Source: Modestobacter sp. VKM Ac-2986 (GTDB lineage Bacteria; Actinomycetota; Actinomycetes; Mycobacteriales; Geodermatophilaceae). Taken from it: 64,000 nt of DNA. Under the pieces are notes generated by a model. The model ran no database searches, was not told the DNA's origin, and saw only the letters and a program-made list of their open reading frames with translations. The DNA lies in assembly GCF_026967795.1 (NCBI RefSeq), contig NZ_JAPVBH010000003.1, positions 186,001 to 250,000 on the forward strand. The letters run 5' to 3'. This document shows, one piece after another, positions 31,300-39,226 of this stretch. Each line of letters opens with the position of its first letter. The first letter of the stretch is position 1. The position numbers and the translations under genes are program-made.

Positions 31300-32166
31300 G
31301 TGATCGATCCGAAGTCCGACGCAGACGACCTGCCCGAGCTGGACGACCCCGTGGTCGTGGTGGCGTTCGAGGGGTGGAACGACGCCGGGGACGCCGCCAC
31401 GGGTGCCGTCGAGCACCTGGAGCTCAGCTGGGACGCCACCCCGCTCGCCGCGCTGGACCCCGAGGACTACTACGACTTCCAGGTCAACCGCCCCACCGTC
31501 TCCCTCATCGACGGCGTCACCCGCCGCCTGGAGTGGCCGACCACCCGCATCTCGGTGGCCAGGCCCCCGGGCAGCGACCGGCACGTCGTGCTCATCCGCG
31601 GCATCGAGCCCAACATGCGCTGGCGCAGCTTCTGCGACGAGCTGATCGAGCTGTGCCAGGAGCTGGGCGTCACCACCGTGGTCGCGCTCGGTGCGCTGCT
31701 GGCCGACACGCCGCACACCCGCCCGACGCCGGTCACCGGCTCGGCCTACGACGCGGAGTCCGCCCGCCAGTGGGGCGTGGAGACCTCCCGCTACGAGGGG
31801 CCGACCGGCATCCTCGGGGTCTTCGCCGACGCCTGCGTGCAGTCGGGCATCCCCTCGGTGAGCTTCTGGGCCGCGGTGCCGCACTACGTCTCCCAGCCGC
31901 CCTCGCCGCGGGCCACCATCGCGCTGCTGCAGCGGGTGGAGGAGGTCCTGGAGCTCACCGTGCCGCTGGGCACGCTGCCGCAGCAGGCCGACGAGTGGGT
32001 CACCACGGTCGACGAGATGGCCCAGGAGGACGAGGAGGTCGTGGAGTACGTGCGCTCGCTGGAGGAGCGCGCCACCGCCAGCGACCTGTCCCAGGCCAAC
32101 GGCGACCAGATCGCCCGCGAGTTCGAGCGGTACCTCAAGCGCCGGGGCACGGGCGGCGCCAGCTAG
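31300..32166 (+). CDS. PAC2 family protein (proteasome assembly chaperone superfamily)
   Basis: A 288-residue soluble protein. The N-terminal [22 protein letters not shown] is the PAC2 family hallmark, with [22 protein letters not shown] and [18 protein letters not shown] further on. An acidic coiled tail (about 235-285) ends it. Eukaryotic PAC2 helps assemble 20S alpha rings; the bacterial role is not established. Its presence in a proteasome-bearing actinobacterium is suggestive, but PAC2 proteins also occur without proteasomes. It is divergent from metH. Confidence 0.88.
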   Translation: MIDPKSDADDLPELDDPVVVVAFEGWNDAGDAATGAVEHLELSWDATPLAALDPEDYYDFQVNRPTVSLIDGVTRRLEWPTTRISVARPPGSDRHVVLIRGIEPNMRWRSFCDELIELCQELGVTTVVALGALLADTPHTRPTPVTGSAYDAESARQWGVETSRYEGPTGILGVFADACVQSGIPSVSFWAAVPHYVSQPPSPRATIALLQRVEEVLELTVPLGTLPQQADEWVTTVDEMAQEDEEVVEYVRSLEERATASDLSQANGDQIAREFERYLKRRGTGGAS

Positions 32167-32193
32167 TCCGCGCAGCTCCCCGCTCACCACCCC

Positions 32194-32236
32194 GGGCTGG
32201 TGGTGGTCGTCCGCTCCGGACGACCACCACCAGCCC
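32194..32236. terminator. 20-bp perfect stem terminator after the PAC2 gene
   Basis: The arm GGGCTGGTGGTGGTCGTCCG pairs completely with its downstream complement around a CTC loop, 27 bp beyond the PAC2 stop. There is no T-tract. It is among the most perfect hairpins in the window. Confidence 0.75.
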
Positions 32237-32285
32237 GTCCTCGTCGCGGGGTGGCCCGTACCGGCGTCCACGGTGTCCGCCGCCG

Positions 32286-32344
32286 GCGAGGTCTGCGTTC
32301 TCGGGGCCTCCCGGGCCCTGAGACCACCAGGACGCAGATCTCGC
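32286..32344. repeat. imperfect 59-bp inverted repeat, REP-like
   Basis: Outer arms GCGAGGTCTGCGTTCT and AGGACGCAGATCTCGC pair at 14 of 16 positions, and an inner CTCGGGGCC/GGGCCCTGAG stem is nested inside. The location between convergent genes and the nested layout suggest a dispersed palindromic element. Confidence 0.4.
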
Positions 32345-32509
32345 GGCCGTGGGACGGCGGGTCCGCGGCCGGGCAGGGTGTTCAGCGCCCAGGAGCGACG
32401 GGCCACGAGGTCGGCACAGCGCGCAGGCGCTGCAGCTGCCGGCGTCGCTGGCGACCGCTCCCCCGGGACACCCCTCGGAGGCAGGCCACCCCTGGTGAGC
32501 CGGGGGCCG

Positions 32510-32968
32510 TCACCCCGGTCCGGCGACCGCGAGCACGGCGGCGACCACGGCCGGCAGCGGACGGCGGGTGTCGACGACCGCGGTGGCGTCCCGCCGCAGC
32601 AGGGGCTCGACCGCCATGGCGTCCCGCACGACGGCCGCCCGCCCGGCCGCGTCCTTGCCGAAGTCGTTCGTGGTCCGGGTGGCGACCCGGTCGAGCAGCA
32701 CCTCCAGCGGGGCGGTGAGCAGCACGACGGCGTCGAAGCGCGGGTACCAGGCGCCCTGGCCGGCGACGGTGCCGGCCAGGAACAGGTGGCCGTCGGTGTG
32801 GGCGTCCAGCAGGCCGGTCAGCCGGCCCGCGTGCCAGTGCCGTTCGGGGCCCTCGGCGACCCAGCCGCCCACGTCGGTGTCGACGACGGCGTGACCCCGC
32901 CGGCCCAGCTCGGAAAGCACCGTGGACTTGCCCGCGCCGGACATCCCGGTGAGCAGGACGACGGCCAC
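32510..32968 (-). CDS. Small P-loop kinase-like ATPase
   Basis: A 152-residue adenylate/shikimate-kinase-like protein. Walker A is LTGMSGAGKST (6-16), followed by GHAVVDTDVGGWVAEG, where Asp could contact substrate, and a VVLLTAPLEVLLDRVATRTTNDFG stretch resembling the LID/arginine region of gluconate or nucleotide kinases. The substrate is unknown. GTG 32968 is 7 bp after the dGTPase stop, so it is the last gene of an mshC-dGTPase-kinase run. Confidence 0.75.
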   Translation of the reverse strand: MAVVLLTGMSGAGKSTVLSELGRRGHAVVDTDVGGWVAEGPERHWHAGRLTGLLDAHTDGHLFLAGTVAGQGAWYPRFDAVVLLTAPLEVLLDRVATRTTNDFGKDAAGRAAVVRDAMAVEPLLRRDATAVVDTRRPLPAVVAAVLAVAGPG

Positions 32969-32975
32969 GCCGGGC

Positions 32976-34025
32976 CTAGGGGGTGACCAGCAGCGGGCGC
33001 ATCCGCACCGAGGCGGTGTCGTCGAAGAGCCGGTCGTGGGTGGCCAGGGCGAACCGGTCGGTCATGCCGGTGACGTGGTCGACGACCTGGGTGAGCAGGT
33101 CGGCCTCGGTGTCGCGGTAGGTGGCCGGGATGAGCTCGGGGTGGGCCAGGTGGTGGTCGACGAGCCGGCGGATGACGTCGATCGCGATGTGCTTCTGCCC
33201 GGCCGCGGTGTCGGACTCGTACACCCGGGCGAACATGAAGGCCCGCAGCTCGGCCATCGCCTCCAGCGCCTCGGGGGCCATGACCACCGCGCCGGTGGCG
33301 TTGCCCGGCGACAGACTGCCCTCGACGACGGCGGTGATCATCGCCCCGACCATCGCGCTCCCCGGGGCGCCGAACACCCGGCGGGTGCTCGCCGGCAGGT
33401 CACCGACCGACAGCACCCCGGCGCGGACGGCGTCCAGTGCGTCGTGGGAGAGGTAGCCGATCCGGTCGGCGTAGCGCACGCACTCGGCCTCCCGGGTGGC
33501 CGGCGGCGGGGTGATCTTCCAGCTGTGGGCGCGGATCCCGTCCCGGACCTCCCAGGTGAGGTTGAGGTCCTCGAGCACCTCCACGATCCGCACGCCCTGC
33601 GCGGCGTGGTGCCAGCCGCCGGCGACGTAGGGCTCCAGCGCGGACTCCCCGATGTGCCCGAACGGCGAGTGACCCAGGTCGTGGCCCAGCGCGATGGCCT
33701 CGGCGAGGGTCTCGTTGAGCGACAGCGCCGCGGCCAGCGACCGGGCGACCTGGGTGACCTGCAGGGTGTGGGTCAGCCGGGTGACGAAGTGGTCGCCGTC
33801 GGGGTTGAGGAAGACCTGCGTCTTGTGCTTGAGCCGGCGGAATGCCTTGGCGTGCAGGATCCGGTCGCGGTCCCGCTCGTAGGCCGTCCGCAGCGCGTCC
33901 TCCGGCTCCGGCCGGGCCCGCCCGCGGGTGCGCACCGAGCGCGCCGCGGCGGGGGCGAGCAGCTCCTCGGCGGCCTCACGGGCGCGGCGGTCGGCGAGCC
34001 GGAACGGGGAGGCGGGCGCGCTCAT
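32976..34025 (-). CDS. dGTPase-like HD-domain triphosphohydrolase
   Basis: A 349-residue protein. FRRLKHKTQVF, then RLTHTLQVTQVARS, HDLGHSPFGH and the later DRIGYLSHD give the H...HD...D metal-binding set of HD hydrolases. It belongs to the deoxyguanosinetriphosphate triphosphohydrolase-like family, which hydrolyses dNTPs to deoxynucleosides and triphosphate and controls dNTP pools; dNTPase relatives also restrict phages. ATG 34025 lies 13 bp from the mshC stop. Confidence 0.9.
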   Translation of the reverse strand: MSAPASPFRLADRRAREAAEELLAPAAARSVRTRGRARPEPEDALRTAYERDRDRILHAKAFRRLKHKTQVFLNPDGDHFVTRLTHTLQVTQVARSLAAALSLNETLAEAIALGHDLGHSPFGHIGESALEPYVAGGWHHAAQGVRIVEVLEDLNLTWEVRDGIRAHSWKITPPPATREAECVRYADRIGYLSHDALDAVRAGVLSVGDLPASTRRVFGAPGSAMVGAMITAVVEGSLSPGNATGAVVMAPEALEAMAELRAFMFARVYESDTAAGQKHIAIDVIRRLVDHHLAHPELIPATYRDTEADLLTQVVDHVTGMTDRFALATHDRLFDDTASVRMRPLLVTP

Positions 34026-34038
34026 GCCCGGCACGGTC

Positions 34039-35304
34039 TCATGCCGTGAGCGCGATGCCGAGCAACGCGTCGACCAGGTCACCCACCACGGTGGGCGACT
34101 GCTCGTCCCAGTCGTCGGGCACGTCGGTCGTGTCGGCACCGGCCAGGGTTGCCGCGGCCCAGGCGTCGACCGCGGCGAGGGCACCCGGGGTGTCCAGGTC
34201 CTCGGCGAGCCGCTCGCGCACGGTGATCAGCACCGGGCCGGCCGGGGCGCCCAGCGGTGAGGCCACCGCGCGCCGCCAGGTGGCCAGCCGCTCCTCGGCG
34301 GCGGTGAGCAGGTCGGCGGTCCAGGCACGGTCGGTGCGGTAGTGCCCGGACAGCAGCGCGAGCCGCACGGCCATCGGGTCGACGCCCTCGCCGCGCAGCC
34401 GGGACACGAACACCAGGTTGCCGCGGCTCTTGCTCATCTTCTCGCCGTCCAGGCCGATCATCGCCGCGTGCACGTAGGCCCGGGCGAAGGGCTTGGTGGC
34501 CGTCAGCGCCTCGGCGTGGACGGCGGAGTACTCGTGGTGCGGGAAGACCAGGTCGCTGCCACCGCCCTGCACGTCGAAGCCCATGCCGATGGTGTCCAGG
34601 GCGATGGCGGCGCACTCGATGTGCCAGCCGGGGCGCCCCGGCACCCCGCGGGGGCCGGGCCAGGACGGCTCGCCCTCCCGGGCGCCGCGCCACAGCAGCG
34701 GGTCGAGCTGGTTGCGCTTGCCCGGCCGGTCGGGGTCACCGCCCCGCTCGGCGGACAGCCGCAGCATGGTCGGCTCGTCGTAGCCGGACTCGTTGCCGAA
34801 GCCCGGCGCCTGGGAGACGTCGTGGTAGACGTCACCGGTGCCGTCGTCCAGGGAGTAGGCCAGGCCCGCGTCCCACAGCGCCTCGACCTTGCCCACGATC
34901 TGCGGGATGGCCTCCACGGCGCCGACGTAGTCGTCCGGGGGCAGCACGCGCAGCGCGGTCATGTCCTCGCGGAACAGCGCGGTCTCCCGCATGCCCAGCA
35001 CGATCCAGTCCTCGCCGTCCCGGTCGGCGCGCTCGAACAGCGGGTCGTCGACGTCGGTGACGTTCTGCACGTAGTGCACCGCGTGCCGGGCGTCGCGCCA
35101 GATCCGGTTGACCAGGTCGAAGGCCAGGTAGGTGGCGGCGTGACCGAGGTGGGTGGCGTCATAGGGGGTGATCCCGCAGACGTACATCCGCGCGGTGCGG
35201 CCGGGGGTGACCTCGACGACCTCCTCGCGGGCGGTGTCGTACAGCCGCAGGGCCGGGCCGGAACCGGGCAGCATCGGGATCAGTGGGGCGGGCCAGGAGT
35301 GCAC
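34039..35304 (-). CDS. mshC: Cysteine--1-D-myo-inosityl-2-amino-2-deoxy-alpha-D-glucopyranoside ligase
   Basis: A 421-residue mycothiol biosynthesis enzyme, a cysteinyl-tRNA-synthetase paralogue lacking the anticodon-binding domain. Residues 40-60 ([20 protein letters not shown]) hold the zinc-ligand Cys43 and the HIGH-like motif; [15 protein letters not shown] and [14 protein letters not shown] (about 289) complete the active site. It joins Cys to GlcN-Ins using ATP. GTG 35304 is supported by TAGGCT 6 nt upstream. Confidence 0.96.
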   Translation of the reverse strand: MHSWPAPLIPMLPGSGPALRLYDTAREEVVEVTPGRTARMYVCGITPYDATHLGHAATYLAFDLVNRIWRDARHAVHYVQNVTDVDDPLFERADRDGEDWIVLGMRETALFREDMTALRVLPPDDYVGAVEAIPQIVGKVEALWDAGLAYSLDDGTGDVYHDVSQAPGFGNESGYDEPTMLRLSAERGGDPDRPGKRNQLDPLLWRGAREGEPSWPGPRGVPGRPGWHIECAAIALDTIGMGFDVQGGGSDLVFPHHEYSAVHAEALTATKPFARAYVHAAMIGLDGEKMSKSRGNLVFVSRLRGEGVDPMAVRLALLSGHYRTDRAWTADLLTAAEERLATWRRAVASPLGAPAGPVLITVRERLAEDLDTPGALAAVDAWAAATLAGADTTDVPDDWDEQSPTVVGDLVDALLGIALTA

Positions 35305-35310
35305 GCAGCG

Positions 35311-35316
35311 AGCCTA
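35311..35316 (-). promoter_or_regulatory. -10 element (TAGGCT) of mshC
   Basis: TANNNT hexamer 6 nt before GTG 35304. Confidence 0.4.
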
Positions 35317-35375
35317 GAACCGCTCCCCGACACCTCCGCACGGCACCCGGTCGCACCCGCCCGGGTGCGGCGTGC

Positions 35376-35798
35376 TCAGGGCCAGCGGGTGGCGTACCGC
35401 TCGAACTGCTCACCGGTCTGCACGCCGACCACGCAGAACAGCAGGCCGGAGGGGTCCTTCATCTGCCAGAAGCCGCCCATGTCGGCCATCCGCAGCGCAC
35501 CGAGGGCCTCCAGCCGCGCCACCTCGGCGTGCACGTCGTCGGTCTCGATGTCGACGTGCCAGCGCGGCGCGGTGCCCGGGCCGGTGCGCTGGACCTCCAG
35601 GTGGAAGCCGTCGGCGAAGGAGCCCAGCGAGGACCACACGTCGTCGCCGGGCTCGCGCTCGACCGGGTGGCCGGTGGCCGCGGACCAGAAGTGCTGGCCG
35701 CGGTCGTGCAGCTCCGGCGGGAGGTCGATGAGCAGGACGGCGAGACGGCTGCGGTGCGGCACCGCGTCAGCCAACCAGGGCACGCCCCGCCGGGGCAA
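35376..35798 (-). CDS. VOC-superfamily (glyoxalase-like) protein
   Basis: A 140-residue protein with one beta-alpha-beta-beta-beta unit repeated twice. LAVLLIDLPPELHDRGQHFWSAATG begins the first module, and ARWHVDIETDDVHAEVARLEALGA with GGFWQMKDPSGLLFCVVG forms the second; these are the standard VOC turns. Activity is unknown. The N-terminus may be over-called, as residues 1-15 lie outside the fold. Confidence 0.8.
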   Translation of the reverse strand: MPRRGVPWLADAVPHRSRLAVLLIDLPPELHDRGQHFWSAATGHPVEREPGDDVWSSLGSFADGFHLEVQRTGPGTAPRWHVDIETDDVHAEVARLEALGALRMADMGGFWQMKDPSGLLFCVVGVQTGEQFERYATRWP

Positions 35799-35803
35799 CG
35801 GCC

Positions 35804-35914
35804 TCAGGCCGGGGTGTACGTCTCCCCGCCGGAGGACAGCAGCAGCGCCACCGCGATCAGCACGACCGGCAGGAGGAGACCGAGGACGACGGCCGGGGGT
35901 CGGCGCACCGGCAC
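35804..35914 (-). CDS. 36-residue single-span membrane peptide
   Basis: GTG 35914 opens a 36-codon frame: a basic N-terminus (PVRRPP), the hydrophobic helix AVVLGLLLPVVLIAVALLL, and a short tail SSGGETYTPA. Residue choice is strongly membrane-like and the stop lies just before the VOC gene, so this is plausible as a small protein or leader, but no ribosome-binding site or homology supports it. Confidence 0.4.
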   Translation of the reverse strand: MPVRRPPAVVLGLLLPVVLIAVALLLSSGGETYTPA

Positions 35915-35966
35915 ACAGTGGCAGCCCGCGGGCCTGCCGACGACGTCCGGGCTGATCGCGGCGCAG

Positions 35967-36860
35967 CTAGAAGGGCGGCCAGGGCAGGGCGGGCCAGTCC
36001 CCGGACGGCTGCGGGTGCAGCTGGGTGCGGAGCAGGTCCTCGACCCGCTGCTGGGTGCGACGCACCTCGCGGCGGGTGAGGTGGGCGTGCAGCTGCTCCC
36101 CCAGCTCGCCGCGCAGCTGCCCGGCCAGCCGCTCGAGCACGGCCAGGTGCTCCAGCAGCAGCGGCTTGCCGGCCCAGCGCCACAGCAGGGTGCGCAGCTT
36201 GGGGTCGGGTGAGAAGCAGATGCCGTGGTCGACGCCGTACACGTGACCGTCGCGCATCGGGATGATGTGGCCGCCCTTGCGGTCGGCGTTGTTCACGACC
36301 GCGTCGAACACCGCCATGCGGCGCAGGCCCGGGTCGTCGGCGCGCACGAACTCGGCGAGGTCGACGGCCGGGTCGGCGTCCATCCACAGCTGCACCATCC
36401 CGGAGCCGTAGGGCCCCTCGCGCAGCACCGTGGGCGGGACGACGCCCCAGCCGGTCGCCTCCGACACCAGGTGCGCGCTGATCTCCCGGCCGGCCAGGGT
36501 GCCGTCGGGGAAGTCCCACAGCGGCCGCTCACCGGCCACCGGCTTGTAGACGCACGTGGCGCCCAGGGTGTCGGTGCGGATCGCGGCGATCAGGGTGACG
36601 TTGCTGGCGTCCAGCAGCCGGCCCTCGAGGTCCAGCTCGCCCTCGCGCAGCAGGGTGGCCACCTCGTCGGGCCCCTCGGGTGCGCGGCGGTCGCCGTGGT
36701 CGAAGGTGGTCAGGTCCAGCTCGACGACGTCGCCGTCGTCCTCGTGGTCGTCCTCGTCGTACTCGTCGACGTCCTGCTCGACGACGGGCTCGTCCTGGGC
36801 CACGGGGTCCTCCAGCCGTTCGTCGCGGGGGCCGGAGCCCGGGTGGGGCGCGCCCGTCAC
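35967..36860 (-). CDS. SCO1664 family protein (phosphoinositide-kinase-like fold)
   Basis: A 297-residue protein. Residues 1-65 are very acidic and disordered (DEYDEDDHEDDGDVVELD). From about 85 it shows the kinase-like blocks GATCVYKPVAGERPLWDFPDG (Lys of the nucleotide site), MAVFDAVVNNADRKGGHI (catalytic D...N) and VYGVDHGICFS (the DxG-like metal site). The family is known from actinobacteria; its substrate is not established. It is 25 bp downstream of the DUF3090 gene, a pairing common in this phylum. Confidence 0.87.
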   Translation of the reverse strand: MTGAPHPGSGPRDERLEDPVAQDEPVVEQDVDEYDEDDHEDDGDVVELDLTTFDHGDRRAPEGPDEVATLLREGELDLEGRLLDASNVTLIAAIRTDTLGATCVYKPVAGERPLWDFPDGTLAGREISAHLVSEATGWGVVPPTVLREGPYGSGMVQLWMDADPAVDLAEFVRADDPGLRRMAVFDAVVNNADRKGGHIIPMRDGHVYGVDHGICFSPDPKLRTLLWRWAGKPLLLEHLAVLERLAGQLRGELGEQLHAHLTRREVRRTQQRVEDLLRTQLHPQPSGDWPALPWPPF

Positions 36861-36885
36861 CGGGTGCCCTCGTAGCGGCCGCGGC

Positions 36886-37437
36886 TCAGCGGCGGTAGCC
36901 GTTCTGCCGCGGGCACACGTGCCCGGAGGGGTCCAGCGGCAGCGAGCACAGCGGGCACGAGGGGCGGCCGGCGGAGATGACCCGCCGGGCACGGGCGACG
37001 AAGGCGCGGGCGGCGGCGGGGGTGATGGTGACCCGCAGCGCGTCGGGGCCCTCGTCGCTGTCGGAGAGGATCACGTCCTCCTCGATCGGCTCCTCGCCGG
37101 CGGCGACGGCCTCGACGACGACGGCCGCGGCCTCGCCGTCCCAGGCCAGGCCCATCGCGGCGACGCGGAACTCCTCGTCGACGGGGGCGGTGAGCGGGGC
37201 GAGGTCGTCGACGTCGGCGTCGGGCGGGACGACGACGGAGGCGCGGGTGGCGACCTCGTCGAGCAGCTCGCTCATGCGGTCGGCCAGCACCTGGACCTGC
37301 GACTTCTCCAGCGCGACGCTGACGGTGCGACCGGCGGCGTCGGAGGCCTGCAGGTAGAAGGTGCGGTCACCGGGCTGACCCACCGTGCCGGCGACGAACC
37401 GGGAGGGACGGTCGAAGGTGAAGACCTGACGAGGCAC
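36886..37437 (-). CDS. DUF3090 family protein with a C-terminal zinc finger
   Basis: A 183-residue protein. The start RQVFTFDRPSRFVAGTVGQPGDRTFYLQA is the DUF3090 signature, and a helical VALEKSQVQVLADRMSELLDEV follows. The end CPLCSLPLDPSGHVCPR forms a zinc-ribbon-like cluster. The function is unknown. GTG 37437 is supported by TAACCT 7 nt upstream. It lies between the histidine phosphatase and SCO1664 genes, a conserved actinobacterial trio. Confidence 0.9.
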   Translation of the reverse strand: MPRQVFTFDRPSRFVAGTVGQPGDRTFYLQASDAAGRTVSVALEKSQVQVLADRMSELLDEVATRASVVVPPDADVDDLAPLTAPVDEEFRVAAMGLAWDGEAAAVVVEAVAAGEEPIEEDVILSDSDEGPDALRVTITPAAARAFVARARRVISAGRPSCPLCSLPLDPSGHVCPRQNGYRR

Positions 37438-37444
37438 GCCGATC

Positions 37445-37450
37445 AGGTTA
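37445..37450 (-). promoter_or_regulatory. -10 element (TAACCT) of the DUF3090 gene
   Basis: TANNNT hexamer 7 nt before GTG 37437; it overlaps the end of the upstream phosphatase gene. Confidence 0.35.
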
Positions 37451-38167
37451 CGCGGCGCCGGAGCCCGCGCCGCCCCCGACGACCGCGTCGGAGCTGGCCG
37501 CGCGCCGTCCGCGCTTCTTCTTCGTCGGCGGGATCAGCGCGGCGACGTCGCCGCCGGTGTCGTTGACCCGGACGACGAAGGGGCGGGTGTCGGTGTAGGT
37601 GACCACCGAGATCGAGGCGGGGTCGACGACGATCCGCTGGAAGGAGTCCAGGTGCATGCCGAAGGCGTCGGCCAGCACCGCCTTGATCACGTCACCGTGG
37701 CTGCAGGCCACCCAGACGGCGTCGGGCCCCAGGGTGGCGTTCCACTCCCGGACGGCGGCCACGGCGCGGGCCTGGGTCTGTGCCAGGCCCTCCCCCTCGT
37801 CGCCGGGGAAGACCGCGGCGGAGGGGTGCTGCTGCACGACCTTCCACAGCGGCTCCTTGGCCAGCTCCTTGATCGGGCGGCCGGTCCAGTCGCCGTAGCG
37901 GGCCTCGCCCAGCCGGTCGTCGGTGCGCAGCTCCAGCTCCCGGCCGGCGGCGCGCTGCGCCTCGACCACGACCCCGGCGGTCTGCTGGCAGCGCTCCAGC
38001 GGGCTGCTCACGACGGCCGCCAGCGGCACCGCCGACAGCCGCTGGGCGACCGCGGCCACCTGCCCCTGGCCGGTCTCGTCGAGCTGGACGCCGGGGGTCC
38101 AGCCGGCGAGCACGCCGGCGGTGTTGGCCGTCGTCCGGCCGTGCCTGAGCAGGATGACGGTGGTCAC
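37448..38167 (-). CDS. Histidine phosphatase family protein (MSMEG_4193-like)
   Basis: A 239-residue phosphoglycerate-mutase-fold protein. LLRHGRTTANTAGVLAG holds the phospho-accepting His, SSPLERCQQTA the second Arg, and WVACSHGDVIKAVLAD the distal His. The C-terminal 40 residues are basic then glycine-rich (PPTKKKRGRRAAS). Substrate unknown. GTG 38167 is supported by TACCCT 6 nt upstream. It is the first gene of the phosphatase-DUF3090-SCO1664 group. Confidence 0.88.
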   Translation of the reverse strand: MTTVILLRHGRTTANTAGVLAGWTPGVQLDETGQGQVAAVAQRLSAVPLAAVVSSPLERCQQTAGVVVEAQRAAGRELELRTDDRLGEARYGDWTGRPIKELAKEPLWKVVQQHPSAAVFPGDEGEGLAQTQARAVAAVREWNATLGPDAVWVACSHGDVIKAVLADAFGMHLDSFQRIVVDPASISVVTYTDTRPFVVRVNDTGGDVAALIPPTKKKRGRRAASSDAVVGGGAGSGAA

Positions 38168-38173
38168 GGGCCG

Positions 38174-38179
38174 AGGGTA
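38174..38179 (-). promoter_or_regulatory. -10 element (TACCCT) of the histidine phosphatase gene
   Basis: TANNNT hexamer 6 nt before GTG 38167. Confidence 0.4.
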
Positions 38180-38235
38180 TGCGCGGCCCCGTCCCGAGGC
38201 TCACCCCGAGCCTGCGAGGGGGACGGGGTCCGTCG

Positions 38236-39063
38236 TCAGGCCCCGGAGTTGGGGTCCAGGACGCCGGTGCTGACCAGCACCAGGATCAGCAGGCCCAGCG
38301 CGACGCGGTAGACGACGAAGGGGGTGAAGCTGCCCTTGTTCAAGTAGCGCAGCAGCCAGGCGATGACGACGTAGCCCACGGCGAAGGAGATGACGGTGGC
38401 CAGCAGCGTCGGGCCCCACTCGATGCCGCCGTCCAGGGACTGCTGCACCTGGTACAGCCCCGACCCGAGGACGGCGGGGATGGCCAGCAGGAAGGAGTAG
38501 CGCGCCGCCGCGGCCCGGGAGTAGCCCAGGAACCGGCCGGCGGTGATGGTGCCGCCGGAGCGGGAGACGCCGGGGATCAGCGCGAGCGCCTGGGCGAACC
38601 CGTAGGCCAGGCCGTGCCGGGGCGTGAGGTCGCTGAGCTCGAGCCGGCCGCTGCTCATCCGGTCCGCGGCGTAGAGGATCAAGGAGAACAGCACCAGGGC
38701 GATCGCGACGATGCGCAGGTCGCGGAAGGTGGTCTCGATCTGGTCCTGCAGCAGCAGCCCCAGCACGATGATCGGGATGCTGCCGATGATGATCAGCCAG
38801 CCCATCCGGGCGTCGGCGTCGCGCGGCCGGTCACGGTGCACCAGCGAGCCCACCCAGGACCTGATGATCCGGGCGATGTCCTTGCGGAAGTAGATGAGCA
38901 CCGCGAGCTCGGTGCCGATCTGGATGATCGCGGTGAACGCCGCACCCGGGTCGTCCCAGCCGAACAGGTCACCGACGATGCGCAGGTGGGCGCTGGAGCT
39001 GACCGGGATGAACTCGGTGAGCCCCTGCACCAGCCCCAGGAACGCAGCCTCGAACCAGCCCAC
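38236..39063 (-). CDS. uppP: Undecaprenyl-diphosphatase
   Basis: A 275-residue integral membrane phosphatase of the BacA/UppP family, which recycles C55-PP to the lipid carrier for peptidoglycan synthesis. FLGLVQGLTEFIPVSSSAHL is the N-terminal active-site block and ALIPGVSRSGGTITAGRFLG the second, with about eight hydrophobic segments in total. Loss or gain of this activity alters bacitracin sensitivity in other bacteria. Confidence 0.95.
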   Translation of the reverse strand: MGWFEAAFLGLVQGLTEFIPVSSSAHLRIVGDLFGWDDPGAAFTAIIQIGTELAVLIYFRKDIARIIRSWVGSLVHRDRPRDADARMGWLIIIGSIPIIVLGLLLQDQIETTFRDLRIVAIALVLFSLILYAADRMSSGRLELSDLTPRHGLAYGFAQALALIPGVSRSGGTITAGRFLGYSRAAAARYSFLLAIPAVLGSGLYQVQQSLDGGIEWGPTLLATVISFAVGYVVIAWLLRYLNKGSFTPFVVYRVALGLLILVLVSTGVLDPNSGA

Positions 39064-39130
39064 GGGTCAGCCCCGCCGGGGAGGGTGGGCGGCGGACGGG
39101 ACGGCGGCGTGAGGGCAGGGCACGGCAGGC

Positions 39131-39136
39131 ACCCTA
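39131..39136 (-). promoter_or_regulatory. -10 element (TAGGGT) upstream of uppP
   Basis: TANNNT hexamer 67 nt before the uppP start, predicting a leader of about 60 nt. Confidence 0.25.
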
Positions 39137-39212
39137 GGGGCCGGGCCTGGCAGACCCGTGCGCGACGCCCCGCACGGCCGCCTCGCGGGCGGTCGGCGTC
39201 GGTGGGCACCGG

Positions 39213-39218
39213 TAGGTT
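39213..39218 (+). promoter_or_regulatory. -10 element (TAGGTT) of the aldo/keto reductase gene
   Basis: TANNNT hexamer 8 nt before GTG 39227. Confidence 0.4.
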
Positions 39219-39226
39219 GACCGGTC

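Larger units (their letters stand above)
32167..32509. other. 343-bp convergent intergenic region with two hairpins
   Basis: No gene is seen. It contains the strong 20-bp stem at 32194-32236 and a second imperfect inverted repeat at 32286-32344; the remainder is unstructured GC-rich sequence. Confidence 0.6.
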
